Notes under the pieces: model-generated
The model's database searches: none
What the model saw: only the letters and a program-made list of their open reading frames with translations
Told to the model about the DNA's origin: nothing
Shown: positions 34,340 to 44,980 of the stretch, one piece after another
Layout: every line of letters begins with the position of its first letter
Position numbering within the stretch: the stretch's first letter is position 1
Assembly: GCA_018711225.1 (NCBI GenBank)
Contig: DVIP01000128.1
Location: 1-50,160 of the forward strand
DNA length: 50,160 bases
DNA from: Candidatus Cryptobacteroides intestinipullorum
Lineage (GTDB): Bacteria; Bacteroidota; Bacteroidia; Bacteroidales; UBA932
Reading direction: 5' to 3'
Made by a program: the position numbers and the translations under genes

Positions 34340-36103
34340 TCAATTCCAACCTTCATTTTGTTTTATATTAGTGTTCTTCTCCACTTCCGACTGCGGTATC
34401 GCCCATTTAAGATAAGCGTCACCACCCCAGATGTATGTATAGACAGGAGAACCCCACACGTTCTGGAGTCCGTTTCCGGTAGCAAACTTGTCTTCATCCC
34501 ATGTCCCCCAGCGGAGTTCTTCACAATAAAGCTGTTCTTCGCAAGCGAGTTCCCATTTCTTCTCGTTGCGTATACGGACACGCATGTCTTCTACACTGGA
34601 GACACTTACGGCATCATTCCCTGGTGTATTGAGCAGCGCCACACCGGCACGGCCTCGCACCTTATTGACATACGTAACGGCTTCCTGCCAGCGGCCCTGC
34701 TCATTTATGGCTTCCGCCAGACTGAGAAGGACATCCGCATAGCGGATTATCGGGACATCAACAGGATTGAAGCCTATATTGGTATATTCCCTGCCGACCG
34801 TCACGAATTTTCTGATCGGATAAAGAAGATACTGGTTGTTCCCATATCTGAGATCCAGGCTCGGTGCCTGCCAGTCGCGGTACGGATATCGGCTTGTATA
34901 CAATACTGCTGTTCCTGAAGCACCTCCTTCATACGTGGAATACGGAGTAATGGCTATGGCGGCAAGTCTCGGGTCACGATTCGCATATGCCGCCTGTATT
35001 CTTGCCTCGTTTCCGGTAGCATCATACTGCGACATGTCAGCGCCGTATGTAGTCATGGTATTTATCTCCGCATCTGTCATACCGTTTCTGAGGAAGAACA
35101 CGCTGCGGGCCTCCGGCGACATGGAGCTGTAACCCGGAAGATAATTATCCCAACTGAACGGCGTGCCGTCCGCTTCCTCGAAAGAGTCTATAAAACTGAC
35201 ATTCAGATAGTGCTGGTATTTTCCGTAACCTGTGGTGCAGTAGTTACCGTAATTATTGCTGAAAGCATTGCCCTGACCGCTTTCCTCCACCATCTGTACT
35301 GAAAATACCATTTCGGCACACTGTTCGTTGGTTTCCGTAAAAAGACTTGCGTATGAGCCATCATAAAGTTCATAGCCGCACTCCCCTACCTTTCTGAAGT
35401 CGGCTTCAGCCAGATCATACTGTTTCAGCCACATGTACGCCTTGCCTCTCAGAGCGTATGCCGCACCTCTGGTAACACGGCCATAATCGGAATTGCCTGC
35501 AGCATATTTGTCCGGTATGGCCGGGCAATCTATGCAGTCGGTGCAATCTTTTATGATATAGTTCCATATTGTCTCCTCTGTTTCCCGTCCTTTTGTGTAC
35601 TCATCCGGAGCCAGATTCCGTTCATAATACGGAACACCTCTCCAGAAAACATTAAGGCGGAAATAATGGTATGCCCGGAGGAATTTGCATTCGGCGGTTC
35701 TCTGAGACTTGAGTTCATCACTCATATCAGGAACCTCATTTATATGCTCTATCACATCGTTGGCCCTGTTTACACCTTCATAGAATCTCTTCCAGTAAGT
35801 GGTGAACATCCCGTTGTTCGGCTGCACTGTACCGAAAAGATAATTGTAATCCAGATTCACTATACCTTCCTGAGGATCCATTACGGATGAGAAAGAATCC
35901 CAGTTCAGGACGGTTCTGTCCGTCGAATTGTAGTCGTACAGGAGGTTCGAATAGACTCCGGAAACGACACTCTCCGCCAAGGTCGCTGATGTGAACATGG
36001 TCTCGGAACTGTTCTCGCTATATGGATAACGGTCCAGAAAGTCATTGCATGAAACCATCAGAAGGCAGCCGGCGGCCATCATATATATGTTCGATATTTT
36101 CAT
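34340..36103 (-). CDS. susD-like: SusD/RagB-family outer-membrane glycan-binding lipoprotein
   Basis: The 587-residue lipoprotein (leader ending MVSC, mature start NDFLDRYP) has the SusD helical repeats (AECKFLRAYHYFRLNVFWRGVPYY), the PIIRYADVLLSLAEA segment and the C-terminal IRNEKKWELACEEQLYCEELRWG region. It caps the SusC barrel and binds oligosaccharides. It starts 13 nt after the SusC stop, and the BNR lipoprotein gene begins immediately after its stop. It is only distantly similar to the SusD at 3603-5261. Confidence 0.97.
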   Translation of the reverse strand: MKISNIYMMAAGCLLMVSCNDFLDRYPYSENSSETMFTSATLAESVVSGVYSNLLYDYNSTDRTVLNWDSFSSVMDPQEGIVNLDYNYLFGTVQPNNGMFTTYWKRFYEGVNRANDVIEHINEVPDMSDELKSQRTAECKFLRAYHYFRLNVFWRGVPYYERNLAPDEYTKGRETEETIWNYIIKDCTDCIDCPAIPDKYAAGNSDYGRVTRGAAYALRGKAYMWLKQYDLAEADFRKVGECGYELYDGSYASLFTETNEQCAEMVFSVQMVEESGQGNAFSNNYGNYCTTGYGKYQHYLNVSFIDSFEEADGTPFSWDNYLPGYSSMSPEARSVFFLRNGMTDAEINTMTTYGADMSQYDATGNEARIQAAYANRDPRLAAIAITPYSTYEGGASGTAVLYTSRYPYRDWQAPSLDLRYGNNQYLLYPIRKFVTVGREYTNIGFNPVDVPIIRYADVLLSLAEAINEQGRWQEAVTYVNKVRGRAGVALLNTPGNDAVSVSSVEDMRVRIRNEKKWELACEEQLYCEELRWGTWDEDKFATGNGLQNVWGSPVYTYIWGGDAYLKWAIPQSEVEKNTNIKQNEGWN

Positions 36104-36116
36104 TGCTCGTATATTC

Positions 36117-39100
36117 TTAGAATTTGATATTCAAACCTATTGTATATTGCCTCAGATTGGCATAATAGTTCATGTTGTCGGTGAATTCAGGATCGATTCC
36201 CGGATAGTCCGTAATCGTGAACAGATTATCGCCGGTAAGGAATATCCTCAGCGTGCTGATACCGATTTTCCTGGTGATTCTTTCAGGCAGGGTATAGCCG
36301 AGGGTCACGTTCTTGAGCTTCAGATAGTCGGTCTTGTAGAGGAAAAGAGTAGAGTAGATATTGGCTCCGTTCTGTTCCGAACCGTAATTCATCGTAAGAC
36401 GGCCATGCCTGGATGTGATATTGGTGCGAGGGTCGTCAGGATTCTCAGGATCATAGAAATAGTGGTCATATGCTATTTCATACGGAATAGTGAAACGGGA
36501 ATCGGTAGAATAAGCATTAAAGCCGACATATCTCCAGTAGCGCGCCCCTCCGCCGGCTCCTGCAAAACGTGCGGAGAAGTCTATTCCTTTCCATCCCAGT
36601 TCAATATTGAAACCGTAATAGTATTTAGGTGTCTGGCTGACGCCCTGGAAAGTATAGTCATTGGAATCACCATACACGCCGTTTCCGTTCGCATCTTCAT
36701 AAATATAGTCGCCATACCAGATTCCGTCCTTGGCGATATTCTGGTTAGGAAGGAAACTGTTGCCTGCTGCCACCATAGCCTCAAGCCACGCCATGTCTTC
36801 CGGTGTCCTGATCATTCCGTCAGTCGGACCTCCGTCAGGATTCACGGAACCGTCCGCGAAGAAATGTTCACCCGTACCCTTGTATACATTCACGAGAATA
36901 TATTCGCTGATGAGTTTGCCTTCCATGGTTCTTCTGGCAGCATCCACGACTGTGGAAACATCGCCGATATTGGTCTGGTACTCACGTACCCCGTTCTCAT
37001 CAGTCACCCAGCCGGCATTCAGACGTCCGTTATACTTTACCACCTGGTTCCAGTTTCGCGTGAAATTTCCTGAAACACCGTAATGGAAATCCCCCACCTG
37101 ATCCCTCCATCCGAGAGTGACCTCGAAACCTCGGTTGCTGACTGCGCACAAGTTCTGGTAAGGAGAACTCTTGTTTCCGATAGTGGCATATACAGGAGCC
37201 ATGTAAAGGATACCGTCAGTGAGCTTGTCATAATAATCTGCCTCGAAAGTGAGTCTGTTGTCAAATGTCGCCAGTTCCAATCCGACATCAAACGAAGTCG
37301 TGGTCTCCCATTCGAGCAGGTCGTTCGAAAGCGTAGCAACTGCACCTGAAGTAAGATTTCCTCCGAACGGATATGAATAGCCGGAAGCGTATGTGGACAG
37401 ATAATCATAGTTGCCTATGGAGTTATTGCCGAGCTGTCCCCATGATGCGCGCAGCTTGAGATTGTCGATTCCGGAACCGTCCATAAAGCCTTCTTCGGAA
37501 ATTCTCCATCCTGCAGAGAATGACGGGAAGAGTCCCCATCTTGACCTGCGGGAGAATCGAGAAGAACCGTCATAACGGAGATTCACTTCAGCAAGATACT
37601 TGCTGTCATATGCGTATGTAACCCTGCCGAAAACAGACACCGCCGCATAATCCGACTGTGAACCGGTGATGGACGTAGCTTCAAGTACATTGTCCAGTTC
37701 ATCGAGGACGTCGTTCTCGAATCCCGTCTTGGTAGATGCGAAACTCTGGTTCTTAACATAATATGCTTCAAAACCGGCCATGGCCGTAATGTCATGCTTG
37801 CCGAAAGTTTCCGCCCAGTCCAGCGTGGTCTGGGCATTCCACCTGCCGTTATGTGTCTGTGTATAGGTGAGGGAAAGACGGCTCAAATCGTTGTACGTAT
37901 AAGCCACCTCGTCCCTGCTGAACGAATAGGCATCACCGAGAGTCGGATGCTGTTTCTGAAGCGCGTCACGCCATGAATAGTTGAATGATGCATGCCAGCC
38001 TATATTCAGAGGCAGCTTCACATTTATAAATGCCGTGGCATTGTTATAGTGTGTGACATTCGAACCCTTGTATCTGTTGAAAAAATAGAGGTTGTTTCTC
38101 GATTCGGAGTTCTGCTCCGGATTCTCCATCCATCCGTATTTTCCGTCATAATAAGGATAGATGCACGGTACGGCGCGCGATAGCAGGGTCATAGAGCCCC
38201 TAATGTCCGCCAGTTCGGTATCGCTCCTGTAGCCATAAAGCCTGGCACCTATTTCAAGCCATTTTGTGACATTAGAAGAAAGGTTCAGCCTGTAGGAAAC
38301 ACGCTGCGATGCGGAATTGTCGATTACACCCGGATTGTTCATATAGGAGACAGACATCAGATAACGTATCCTGTCAGTGGCTCCGTTGGCTGATATACTG
38401 TGTTTCTGGTAAATGGAAGGAGTGTAAATGGCTCTCATCCAGTCCACATTAGGATATGCCACATAATTCGGATACCCTGAATCCGCTATGCCGTAAGGAT
38501 CCTTTTCCTTTTCTCTCCAGAGGTCAATCATGGTCTGGCTGAAGACATTCGCCTTCCCGACATTATATGCGGACTCGTTCATTATCTCCATATAGTCAGC
38601 ATAGTTCGATATGACATCGAAATAATGTTCCGGCTCCTGATATGCCGCCATTCCGGTGTATTCGATATTGAATTTGCCCTCACTGGCCGTCTTGGTGGTT
38701 ATCAGGACGACGCCATTGGCTCCCCTGTTTCCGTAAATGGCGCATGATGCGGCATCCTTAAGCACTGATACTGAGGCAATATCCTGGGGATTAACATTGT
38801 CTATGGTACCTTCGAATCCGTCCACTATCACGAGAGGAGCGGCGTCATTCAATGTCCCGACACCTCTTATGCGCATGGAAACGCCCTCGCTGCCAGGCAT
38901 ACCTGAAGTCTGGGAGACATAAAGTCCGGCACTGGCGCCCTGGAGCATTCCTGCCGTCGTGGTAGCAGGTCTCGACAGCGAGAGATCTTCATAATCCACC
39001 GTAGCCACGGCTCCTGTAACATTCACTTTCTTCTGAACGCCATAGCCGACTACCACCAGTTCATCGAGAGCTTCGGAAGACGGTGTCATGTCCACGTCAA

Positions 39101-39374
39101 GCACCGATGACGGTCCTACCGTAACTCTTGATGTAAGGTAACCGAGAAAGTCGAACAACAGTACCTCGCCTTCAGATGCCTCAATACTGTATTTCCCGTA
39201 TGAATCGGTAGTGACACCTCTGTCAGTACCTTCGACTACCACCGAAGCGCCTGCAAGAGGCAGGCTGGCCTCATCGTAAACAGTTCCCGTTATGACATTG
39301 TCCTGGGCAGATGCAATCCTGGTGAATGCCAGCAGGACGATAACCAATATTGTTTTCTCTAATATCTTTTTCAT
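36117..39374 (-). CDS. susC-like: SusC/RagA-family TonB-linked outer-membrane transporter
   Basis: The 1085-residue protein has a Sec leader (IASA|QDN), a carboxypeptidase-regulatory-like domain (about 25-105, GTVYDEASLPLAGASVVVEG), the plug signature DELVVVGYGVQKKVNVTGAV, the PLVIVDGFEG segment and a barrel ending in IGLNIKF. It imports the oligosaccharides of the large locus. It lies 21 nt after the first lipoprotein gene and 13 nt before SusD. In its N-terminal domain the strand pair that carries the G10 tract in the other SusC here reads SEGEVLLF, without extra glycines. Confidence 0.97.
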   Translation of the reverse strand: MKKILEKTILVIVLLAFTRIASAQDNVITGTVYDEASLPLAGASVVVEGTDRGVTTDSYGKYSIEASEGEVLLFDFLGYLTSRVTVGPSSVLDVDMTPSSEALDELVVVGYGVQKKVNVTGAVATVDYEDLSLSRPATTTAGMLQGASAGLYVSQTSGMPGSEGVSMRIRGVGTLNDAAPLVIVDGFEGTIDNVNPQDIASVSVLKDAASCAIYGNRGANGVVLITTKTASEGKFNIEYTGMAAYQEPEHYFDVISNYADYMEIMNESAYNVGKANVFSQTMIDLWREKEKDPYGIADSGYPNYVAYPNVDWMRAIYTPSIYQKHSISANGATDRIRYLMSVSYMNNPGVIDNSASQRVSYRLNLSSNVTKWLEIGARLYGYRSDTELADIRGSMTLLSRAVPCIYPYYDGKYGWMENPEQNSESRNNLYFFNRYKGSNVTHYNNATAFINVKLPLNIGWHASFNYSWRDALQKQHPTLGDAYSFSRDEVAYTYNDLSRLSLTYTQTHNGRWNAQTTLDWAETFGKHDITAMAGFEAYYVKNQSFASTKTGFENDVLDELDNVLEATSITGSQSDYAAVSVFGRVTYAYDSKYLAEVNLRYDGSSRFSRRSRWGLFPSFSAGWRISEEGFMDGSGIDNLKLRASWGQLGNNSIGNYDYLSTYASGYSYPFGGNLTSGAVATLSNDLLEWETTTSFDVGLELATFDNRLTFEADYYDKLTDGILYMAPVYATIGNKSSPYQNLCAVSNRGFEVTLGWRDQVGDFHYGVSGNFTRNWNQVVKYNGRLNAGWVTDENGVREYQTNIGDVSTVVDAARRTMEGKLISEYILVNVYKGTGEHFFADGSVNPDGGPTDGMIRTPEDMAWLEAMVAAGNSFLPNQNIAKDGIWYGDYIYEDANGNGVYGDSNDYTFQGVSQTPKYYYGFNIELGWKGIDFSARFAGAGGGARYWRYVGFNAYSTDSRFTIPYEIAYDHYFYDPENPDDPRTNITSRHGRLTMNYGSEQNGANIYSTLFLYKTDYLKLKNVTLGYTLPERITRKIGISTLRIFLTGDNLFTITDYPGIDPEFTDNMNYYANLRQYTIGLNIKF

Positions 39375-39395
39375 GATGGATTTTCTTGTTTTCGG

Positions 39396-40964
39396 TTACC
39401 ATTCTATCTTGACGGAATTCGTATCGCCTGACTTGTTGACGAATGCGAACAGCATATCTCCGCCGAGGGACGGCGTGCTGATTTCCTTACATGCCGTAGA
39501 ATAGGTAGCGGAATTATTGGTGATATACTGACCGTAAGCCACCTGGAGACGTATTCTGAGATGTCCGCTCTGGATGGCGTTCTCAAAAGTCATCTTCACT
39601 TCGTATGTAATTCCCTCGAAACTTCCATCCCTGTTTCCGTGCTCTATCATAAGAGTGGAATTCTGTGTGAACTGTCCGTCAGGAGATGTGTGGCTGCTGC
39701 GGTCGCATTTCCATTCTTCGCCGTCCAGATAATATACGTCCCAGTAGAGAGGGGCTCCACGGCCGTATGCAGGGAACGTAAGGGTAACTTCCGTCCCGGC
39801 CTCAAAACGGCGTACAGGAACATCGAACTCGAAATAGTCGCCAGTCCAGGAACCCTTTACGCATCCGGAACTGTAATTATACTGGGTGAAATTGTTGCTT
39901 TCGAATTTCGGCGTTACCGGATTGTTTTCAGAGACAACATACGTCATTGTTGCCTGCGACTGCGAACTGGTCCAGATGTGCTCTGAAAGCCATAAAGGCT
40001 GAGTGGTATTGTTGAATACACCGACACCGTCCCTGTAGCCTACAGGCCATTCTACCGGAGAAGTGCACGGAACGATTCCGTCGCTGGAAGAACTCAGAGT
40101 GAAGTCTATGTCGGCACCTGCGGTATAAGACTCCCCGGAATTGTTCTGAAGGAGCGGAACCGTATTGGTATCTCCGTTTATATCCGTAAATTCCACCCTC
40201 AAACCGCCTTCAGGAACTGTAAACGGTGCTATCAGGACCGATAAGGCGGTATATCCCGGCTCCAACGTGCAACCGTCTTGTCCGAAATCGACAGTTATTT
40301 CTTTAGAACCCGACCCTTCCTGACGGGTAATATCGCCGGTATAGATATTATAGGCAGCGCTATAAGCAATGTCATCTTCCAGAGGCGCATCCTCGGAAGA
40401 CTTGATGACCATTTTTCTCAAAACCGTGGAAGACTCAGCCACAATATCGTCCGGTATCTGAAGATTGAGACAGCATGAGATACTGGTGAAATCCAATGCG
40501 ACAGGCGCTACCACATCTGTCACATTGGCACTGGCTACATACAATGCCGTATTAGGCTCGCCATAAGTCACATTTGCCGGAATATCGGCCGGCAGCTGCG
40601 ACAGGTCCGTAATGGATGCATCATAAGGAGTGTAGGCATAGAACCGGAAATTATGGTCTCCTGCAAGCGCGATGATATTGTTATCTTCACCGTTCTTCAC
40701 AAGATAGGAGCTTTCTCCGGCAGCAACAGGAGAAAAACAGGCGGGATTGTTCGTGCTCATCAGGAAATCCTCCTGTCCGTCTCTGGTGCAAACAGCCTTA
40801 ATCCCGACTACATCATCAGCCGCCCAGCCGTCTCCGGATTTGGACGCTGAAAAATTCACTTCCAGCGAATCATATTCCAATCCGTGGTTGTTGTCCGTGT
40901 TAGGTGCACACGATACTGCGGCAAGCGCGATAAACGCAAAAAACAGATTTTTTGACTTGTCCAT
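39396..40964 (-). CDS. Fimbrillin-like surface lipoprotein, first gene of large locus
   Basis: The frame extends to 41066, but ATG at 40964 (MDKSKNLFF) directly starts the lipoprotein signal (LAAVSC) and follows a promoter at 40994-41001, so 522 residues are proposed. The N-terminal half is fimbrillin-like (FRFYAYTPYDASI, YTALSVLIAPFTVPEGG). The C-terminal half shares the KGSWTGDYFEFDVPV and YGRGAPLYWDVYYLDGEEW segments with its paralogue at 25883-27397. No catalytic motif is visible; a role in glycan binding is inferred from location ahead of SusC/SusD. Unlike its paralogue it lacks the acidic NEDL-type tail, ending SVKIEW. Confidence 0.75.
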   Translation of the reverse strand: MDKSKNLFFAFIALAAVSCAPNTDNNHGLEYDSLEVNFSASKSGDGWAADDVVGIKAVCTRDGQEDFLMSTNNPACFSPVAAGESSYLVKNGEDNNIIALAGDHNFRFYAYTPYDASITDLSQLPADIPANVTYGEPNTALYVASANVTDVVAPVALDFTSISCCLNLQIPDDIVAESSTVLRKMVIKSSEDAPLEDDIAYSAAYNIYTGDITRQEGSGSKEITVDFGQDGCTLEPGYTALSVLIAPFTVPEGGLRVEFTDINGDTNTVPLLQNNSGESYTAGADIDFTLSSSSDGIVPCTSPVEWPVGYRDGVGVFNNTTQPLWLSEHIWTSSQSQATMTYVVSENNPVTPKFESNNFTQYNYSSGCVKGSWTGDYFEFDVPVRRFEAGTEVTLTFPAYGRGAPLYWDVYYLDGEEWKCDRSSHTSPDGQFTQNSTLMIEHGNRDGSFEGITYEVKMTFENAIQSGHLRIRLQVAYGQYITNNSATYSTACKEISTPSLGGDMLFAFVNKSGDTNSVKIEW

Positions 40965-40993
40965 TTGAACAGTTGTTATTAATTGTGGTTCTA

Positions 40994-41001
40994 CAAAGGT
41001 A
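40994..41001 (-). promoter_or_regulatory. -7 box of the large polysaccharide-locus operon
   Basis: On the minus strand TACCTTTG matches TAnnTTTG, 30 nt upstream of the preferred lipoprotein start and about 60 nt downstream of the regulator gene's stop. The -33 region (TTTCGTTG) is poor, which is expected when a DNA-binding activator such as the adjacent hybrid sensor is needed. The operon below it runs without gaps above 80 nt down to 16651. Confidence 0.55.
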
Positions 41002-41062
41002 TCTTCAGGTATCCGAACACAACGAAAGAATCCGCGCAATTGATATAACGATTCTGTCATCA

Positions 41063-44000
41063 TCATTTTTTCCGTTGCATTTCCGTAGGTGTCATACCAT
41101 ATTGTTCCTTAAAGCATTTCGTAAAATATGACACATTCGAAAAGCCTACGGAATAACAGATTTCCGTGATATTGTTGCCATGAGAGTCCTTGAGCATCTC
41201 AGCGGCCACGGCAATTCTCGTTGACCTGATATAATTGTTGGGAGATGTATTGAGAAGTTTGCGTATCTTCCTGGAAAGGGTGGACTGGCTCATGTTCAGA
41301 TGATCCGCCAGAAATTCATTCGAAAGTTCAGGATTCGAGAGATTGTTCCGCACGAACGAGTCGAACATGGCGAAGAACTCTTCATCTTTCTTAGGCAGAC
41401 CGAACATGTCGATATCCGTTCTGACAGTGCCTTTGCCGAAAGTATTTCGAAGTAAAGACCTTCTTTCGAGTATATTCCTTATACTTGACATCAGATACTG
41501 CATGTCAAACGGCTTCTCGATATAGAGATCAGCACCGGCCTGCATGGCTTCTATCTTGGATTCCATGGAGGCTCTGGCAGAAATCACTATAACCGGGACA
41601 TGAGAGACTTCTATATCCTCCCTTATACTGCGGCACAGCTGAAGTCCGGACTTCCCGGGCATCGAAATATCGGTAAGAACCAGATCTATGTCTTTTTCTT
41701 TAAGTATATCGAAAGCCGCATCCGCTGTTCCCACAGTCACAGTGTCATAATTCTTTTCCAGTTTTGACGACAGATATTCCCTGAAATCCTTGTTGTCATC
41801 GGCAATAAGAATACACGGCTTTCCTGCAGAGTCCGGATCCTGCATATCGGAAATTTCATCTTCCGCCGTGTCATCCAGACTCTTCACCGGCAACGTCAGG
41901 ACAAAGACAGTAAGGACCGGGTCATCCTCCAATATCAGGTCTCCGGAATGCATCCTGGCCAGTTTCCTGGACAATGGCAGTCCTATTCCGACTCCTTCCG
42001 AAGACTGCCTGGCACCGCGGAATTGTACGAACGGCTTGAAAATCTCTTCCCTGAATTCCGGAGGAATCGGAGTGCCGTCATTCGTGAAACTTATCCTGAC
42101 ATCATGACCGGATTCCTTGACTTCTATGAGAATGAATGTACCTGCATATTTCACGGCATTCAGAAGCAGGTTGTTCAATATCTTGTCCAATGCAGCCGAA
42201 TCGGCGTATACAACGGCAGAGGAAAGACTGTACCTGGTCTCTATCCGGATATTTCTGTTGCGTGCAGTGTCCGAAAAACTGAAAAGAGATGAATTCAGCC
42301 TGTCGACAATATCTATATCCTGGCATTTCAGCGTATATCCTGCACGTTCTATCCTGACGTAGTCCAGAAGTTCGTTTACCAGTCTGGACAGATACTGCGT
42401 ACTGTTCTGCATCACGATAAGATCGTGCATGGTATCTTTGTCTACTGGCTTGCTCAAAATATCATTCAACGGTGTCTGAATCAGTGTCAGAGGAGTCTTT
42501 ATCTCATGTATGACATGAGAAAAGAAATTCATCTTCTCCATGAACGTTTCCTCATCCTTGGCTTTTTGGTATTCTTTCTGTTCTTCTTCCTTGATTTTCC
42601 TGTATTGCCTGCGGCTCAGCCAGATAGAGAAAGCTATGACACCCATAATCAGAAGTACAATGATTACCGTACCCGGGAATGATGCCCAGAAACCGGGTTT
42701 TACCACTATTTTAAGCGGAGGCCTTGCCTCAATCCATTCAGTTCCTTCTGAAATGACACGGACTTGCAGATGATATTGCCCCGGAGGGACATTGTAATAG
42801 AAAACCGATTTCTTGGCCACAATATCATTCCATTCATCGCTATAACCTTTGAGCCTGCATTGGACATGGCTTGACATAGGGGCTGAAAGTCCAAGAAGAG
42901 AGAAATTGAAACCGAAAGAATTCCGGTCATGTTCCAGAACTATTTCCGAAACCAGGTCTATATTCTCGCCGAAATGGGCTTCTTCATCACCAATCTTCAT
43001 GGATGAAAGCACAATCGACGGAGGGGAAGGGGATATGGGAAGTGTTTCGGGATTGAAACGGACAAAGCCGTTGTCAGAGCCGAAATACATGTCTCCTGAC
43101 GAACTGCGGAAAGCCGAATTCGTAAACTTCAGGTCCAGAAGACCGTCAGTAAGGGTATAGACATACCCTCCCCCGGAATCCGGATCAAATTCGACCAGAC
43201 CATTATCCGAAGCCAGCCACATTCTTCCTTTACTGTCCTCCACAGCCTTGAAAAAGACATCGGATCCGAGGACCGGCACATTCTGTCTGTCAAAAATATC
43301 GAATGTCCCGTCAGAACTGTCAAAACATGCCAGCCCGATGCTGAACCCTACGGCCCATACCCTGGAAGATTTGTCTATAAAGACCGATGCTATCTTGTCA
43401 TTCTTCAGTCCGCTGCCGGAAGAAGATGTATAGTTTACAAGTTTGTCTCCGGCATTCGAGTCCCATCTGTATACACCATTTGCGTATGTCGATATCCATA
43501 TCACGCCCTTCTCTGCAGGATCTTCCGCAGCGCATGTCGGGAATATGCCATCAAATATGGGAATGGAGACAAAGTCATCCGCTTCCCTGTCATACCGGAA
43601 TATTCCCAGAGTGGTACCGAACAGCATGTCTCCGGAAACAGTTCTGAATATCATATACACGTTCGGATCACTTATACCTTGAGGTTTTTCAAGCATACCG
43701 TATCTGCGGAGTTCCAATGTTTCCGAATCAATACAATAAAGCCCCTGACGCGTTCCGAACCATATACGGTTTCCATCCCTGCATATTGAGCAGATTCTGG
43801 ACGGTATTCCCTGCTTGGCGAGTCTTTCGGTCCTGTGAGTCCGAGGGTCATATACAAGCAGTCCTTTTTCTTCTGTAGCCACCCATATATTCCCTTTGGC
43901 ATCTTCAGCGAACCCGCTCACCAATACCCCTGTCATAGGTTCACCGTCTATCATGTACTGCTTCTCGAAATTGTTCTGGTACAATCCGGAATAATTGACG

Positions 44001-44980
44001 CCCATATCCTTGGTTCCTATCCACAGGCCGCCGTCCCTGTCCACAAACGTACATGTCGTGTAGTCATTTGAAATGGAAAAGACATCTTTACGGTTGTTCC
44101 TTATACATTCCGTTTTTCCGGTAGACAAGGCATATCTCCATACACCGGCGGAGGTGGACAACCATATATTTCCAGACGTATCAATAAAGGCATTCTGCAA
44201 AAGTGTATTCTCAGGAAGACTCATAAGGGTTCTTACTGTAGCTGTTTCCGGGTTGACTTCTGTAAGCCAGTTATTTGCACTTGCTACAACAAGTTTTCCG
44301 TCTCCGGAATGGAACAGTCCTTCAATCTCATCACCGATGAAAAAACCGGGCTTGTCCGAAAAATTGACCGGCAGGACCTTCATGAAAGTACTGTCAGCCC
44401 GGTAAAGATTGGAATGATATCTTGAAATCCAGAAACCTCCGTCATCCCCTTTCAGGATTTTTCTGAATCCGGAAAGCCCTATCTTGCTGTACGGAAACTC
44501 TTTCAGATAACCGGTAGCAGTGTCATAAGCGAAACATCCCTGATCGTTGACCAGCATCCAGATGACAGTCCCGTCGGATATTATCGAGGTAACCTTGTTT
44601 GTAATGAATGATCCTTCCGAACCAGGTACAGACAGCGGTTCGAAGCGGTCCTTCTTGTAATTATACATTGTGACTCCCTTGTCCGTCCCTATCCACAGAT
44701 TCCCGTCAGCATCTTCCGTGACAACATACACGAAATCCGATTCCAGGCCCATTTCTTTCTTCCCGTAGACATTGAATGTGCTTCCGTCATATCTGTTAAG
44801 GCCCTTGTAGGTTCCTATCCAGATAAAACCTCTGGAGTCCTGTGTTATAGTACTTATTCCGTCATAGGACAGACCGCTGTTGTCTTTTGTAAAATGAATG
44901 AATTCGTAAGCCTGTAGCCGGAAGCTGCAGGCAAGCGCCACGAATATCACAAACAGGGCCTTCAGAGTATTATTCCACAT
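41063..44980 (-). CDS. Hybrid two-component system (HTCS) sensor-regulator
   Basis: The 1305-residue inner-membrane protein holds a complete signalling chain. After a signal (LACSFRLQA) come about fourteen two-component-regulator propeller repeats (DSRGFIWIGTYKGLNRYD, DADGNLWIGTDKG) and a Y_Y_Y domain (about 690-765), all periplasmic, and a membrane helix (about 775-797). The cytoplasmic part has a histidine kinase with His825 (HVIHEIKTPLT) and an ATP-binding domain (NLLLNAVKYAG), then a receiver with Asp1104 (LTDISMPG), then an AraC-type DNA-binding domain at the C-terminus (CYSVGFSNVSYFTKCF). Such proteins bind an oligosaccharide in the periplasm and activate the neighbouring locus. It overlaps the mutarotase gene by 11 nt, so both are probably co-expressed. 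Confidence 0.97.
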   Translation of the reverse strand: MWNNTLKALFVIFVALACSFRLQAYEFIHFTKDNSGLSYDGISTITQDSRGFIWIGTYKGLNRYDGSTFNVYGKKEMGLESDFVYVVTEDADGNLWIGTDKGVTMYNYKKDRFEPLSVPGSEGSFITNKVTSIISDGTVIWMLVNDQGCFAYDTATGYLKEFPYSKIGLSGFRKILKGDDGGFWISRYHSNLYRADSTFMKVLPVNFSDKPGFFIGDEIEGLFHSGDGKLVVASANNWLTEVNPETATVRTLMSLPENTLLQNAFIDTSGNIWLSTSAGVWRYALSTGKTECIRNNRKDVFSISNDYTTCTFVDRDGGLWIGTKDMGVNYSGLYQNNFEKQYMIDGEPMTGVLVSGFAEDAKGNIWVATEEKGLLVYDPRTHRTERLAKQGIPSRICSICRDGNRIWFGTRQGLYCIDSETLELRRYGMLEKPQGISDPNVYMIFRTVSGDMLFGTTLGIFRYDREADDFVSIPIFDGIFPTCAAEDPAEKGVIWISTYANGVYRWDSNAGDKLVNYTSSSGSGLKNDKIASVFIDKSSRVWAVGFSIGLACFDSSDGTFDIFDRQNVPVLGSDVFFKAVEDSKGRMWLASDNGLVEFDPDSGGGYVYTLTDGLLDLKFTNSAFRSSSGDMYFGSDNGFVRFNPETLPISPSPPSIVLSSMKIGDEEAHFGENIDLVSEIVLEHDRNSFGFNFSLLGLSAPMSSHVQCRLKGYSDEWNDIVAKKSVFYYNVPPGQYHLQVRVISEGTEWIEARPPLKIVVKPGFWASFPGTVIIVLLIMGVIAFSIWLSRRQYRKIKEEEQKEYQKAKDEETFMEKMNFFSHVIHEIKTPLTLIQTPLNDILSKPVDKDTMHDLIVMQNSTQYLSRLVNELLDYVRIERAGYTLKCQDIDIVDRLNSSLFSFSDTARNRNIRIETRYSLSSAVVYADSAALDKILNNLLLNAVKYAGTFILIEVKESGHDVRISFTNDGTPIPPEFREEIFKPFVQFRGARQSSEGVGIGLPLSRKLARMHSGDLILEDDPVLTVFVLTLPVKSLDDTAEDEISDMQDPDSAGKPCILIADDNKDFREYLSSKLEKNYDTVTVGTADAAFDILKEKDIDLVLTDISMPGKSGLQLCRSIREDIEVSHVPVIVISARASMESKIEAMQAGADLYIEKPFDMQYLMSSIRNILERRSLLRNTFGKGTVRTDIDMFGLPKKDEEFFAMFDSFVRNNLSNPELSNEFLADHLNMSQSTLSRKIRKLLNTSPNNYIRSTRIAVAAEMLKDSHGNNITEICYSVGFSNVSYFTKCFKEQYGMTPTEMQRKK

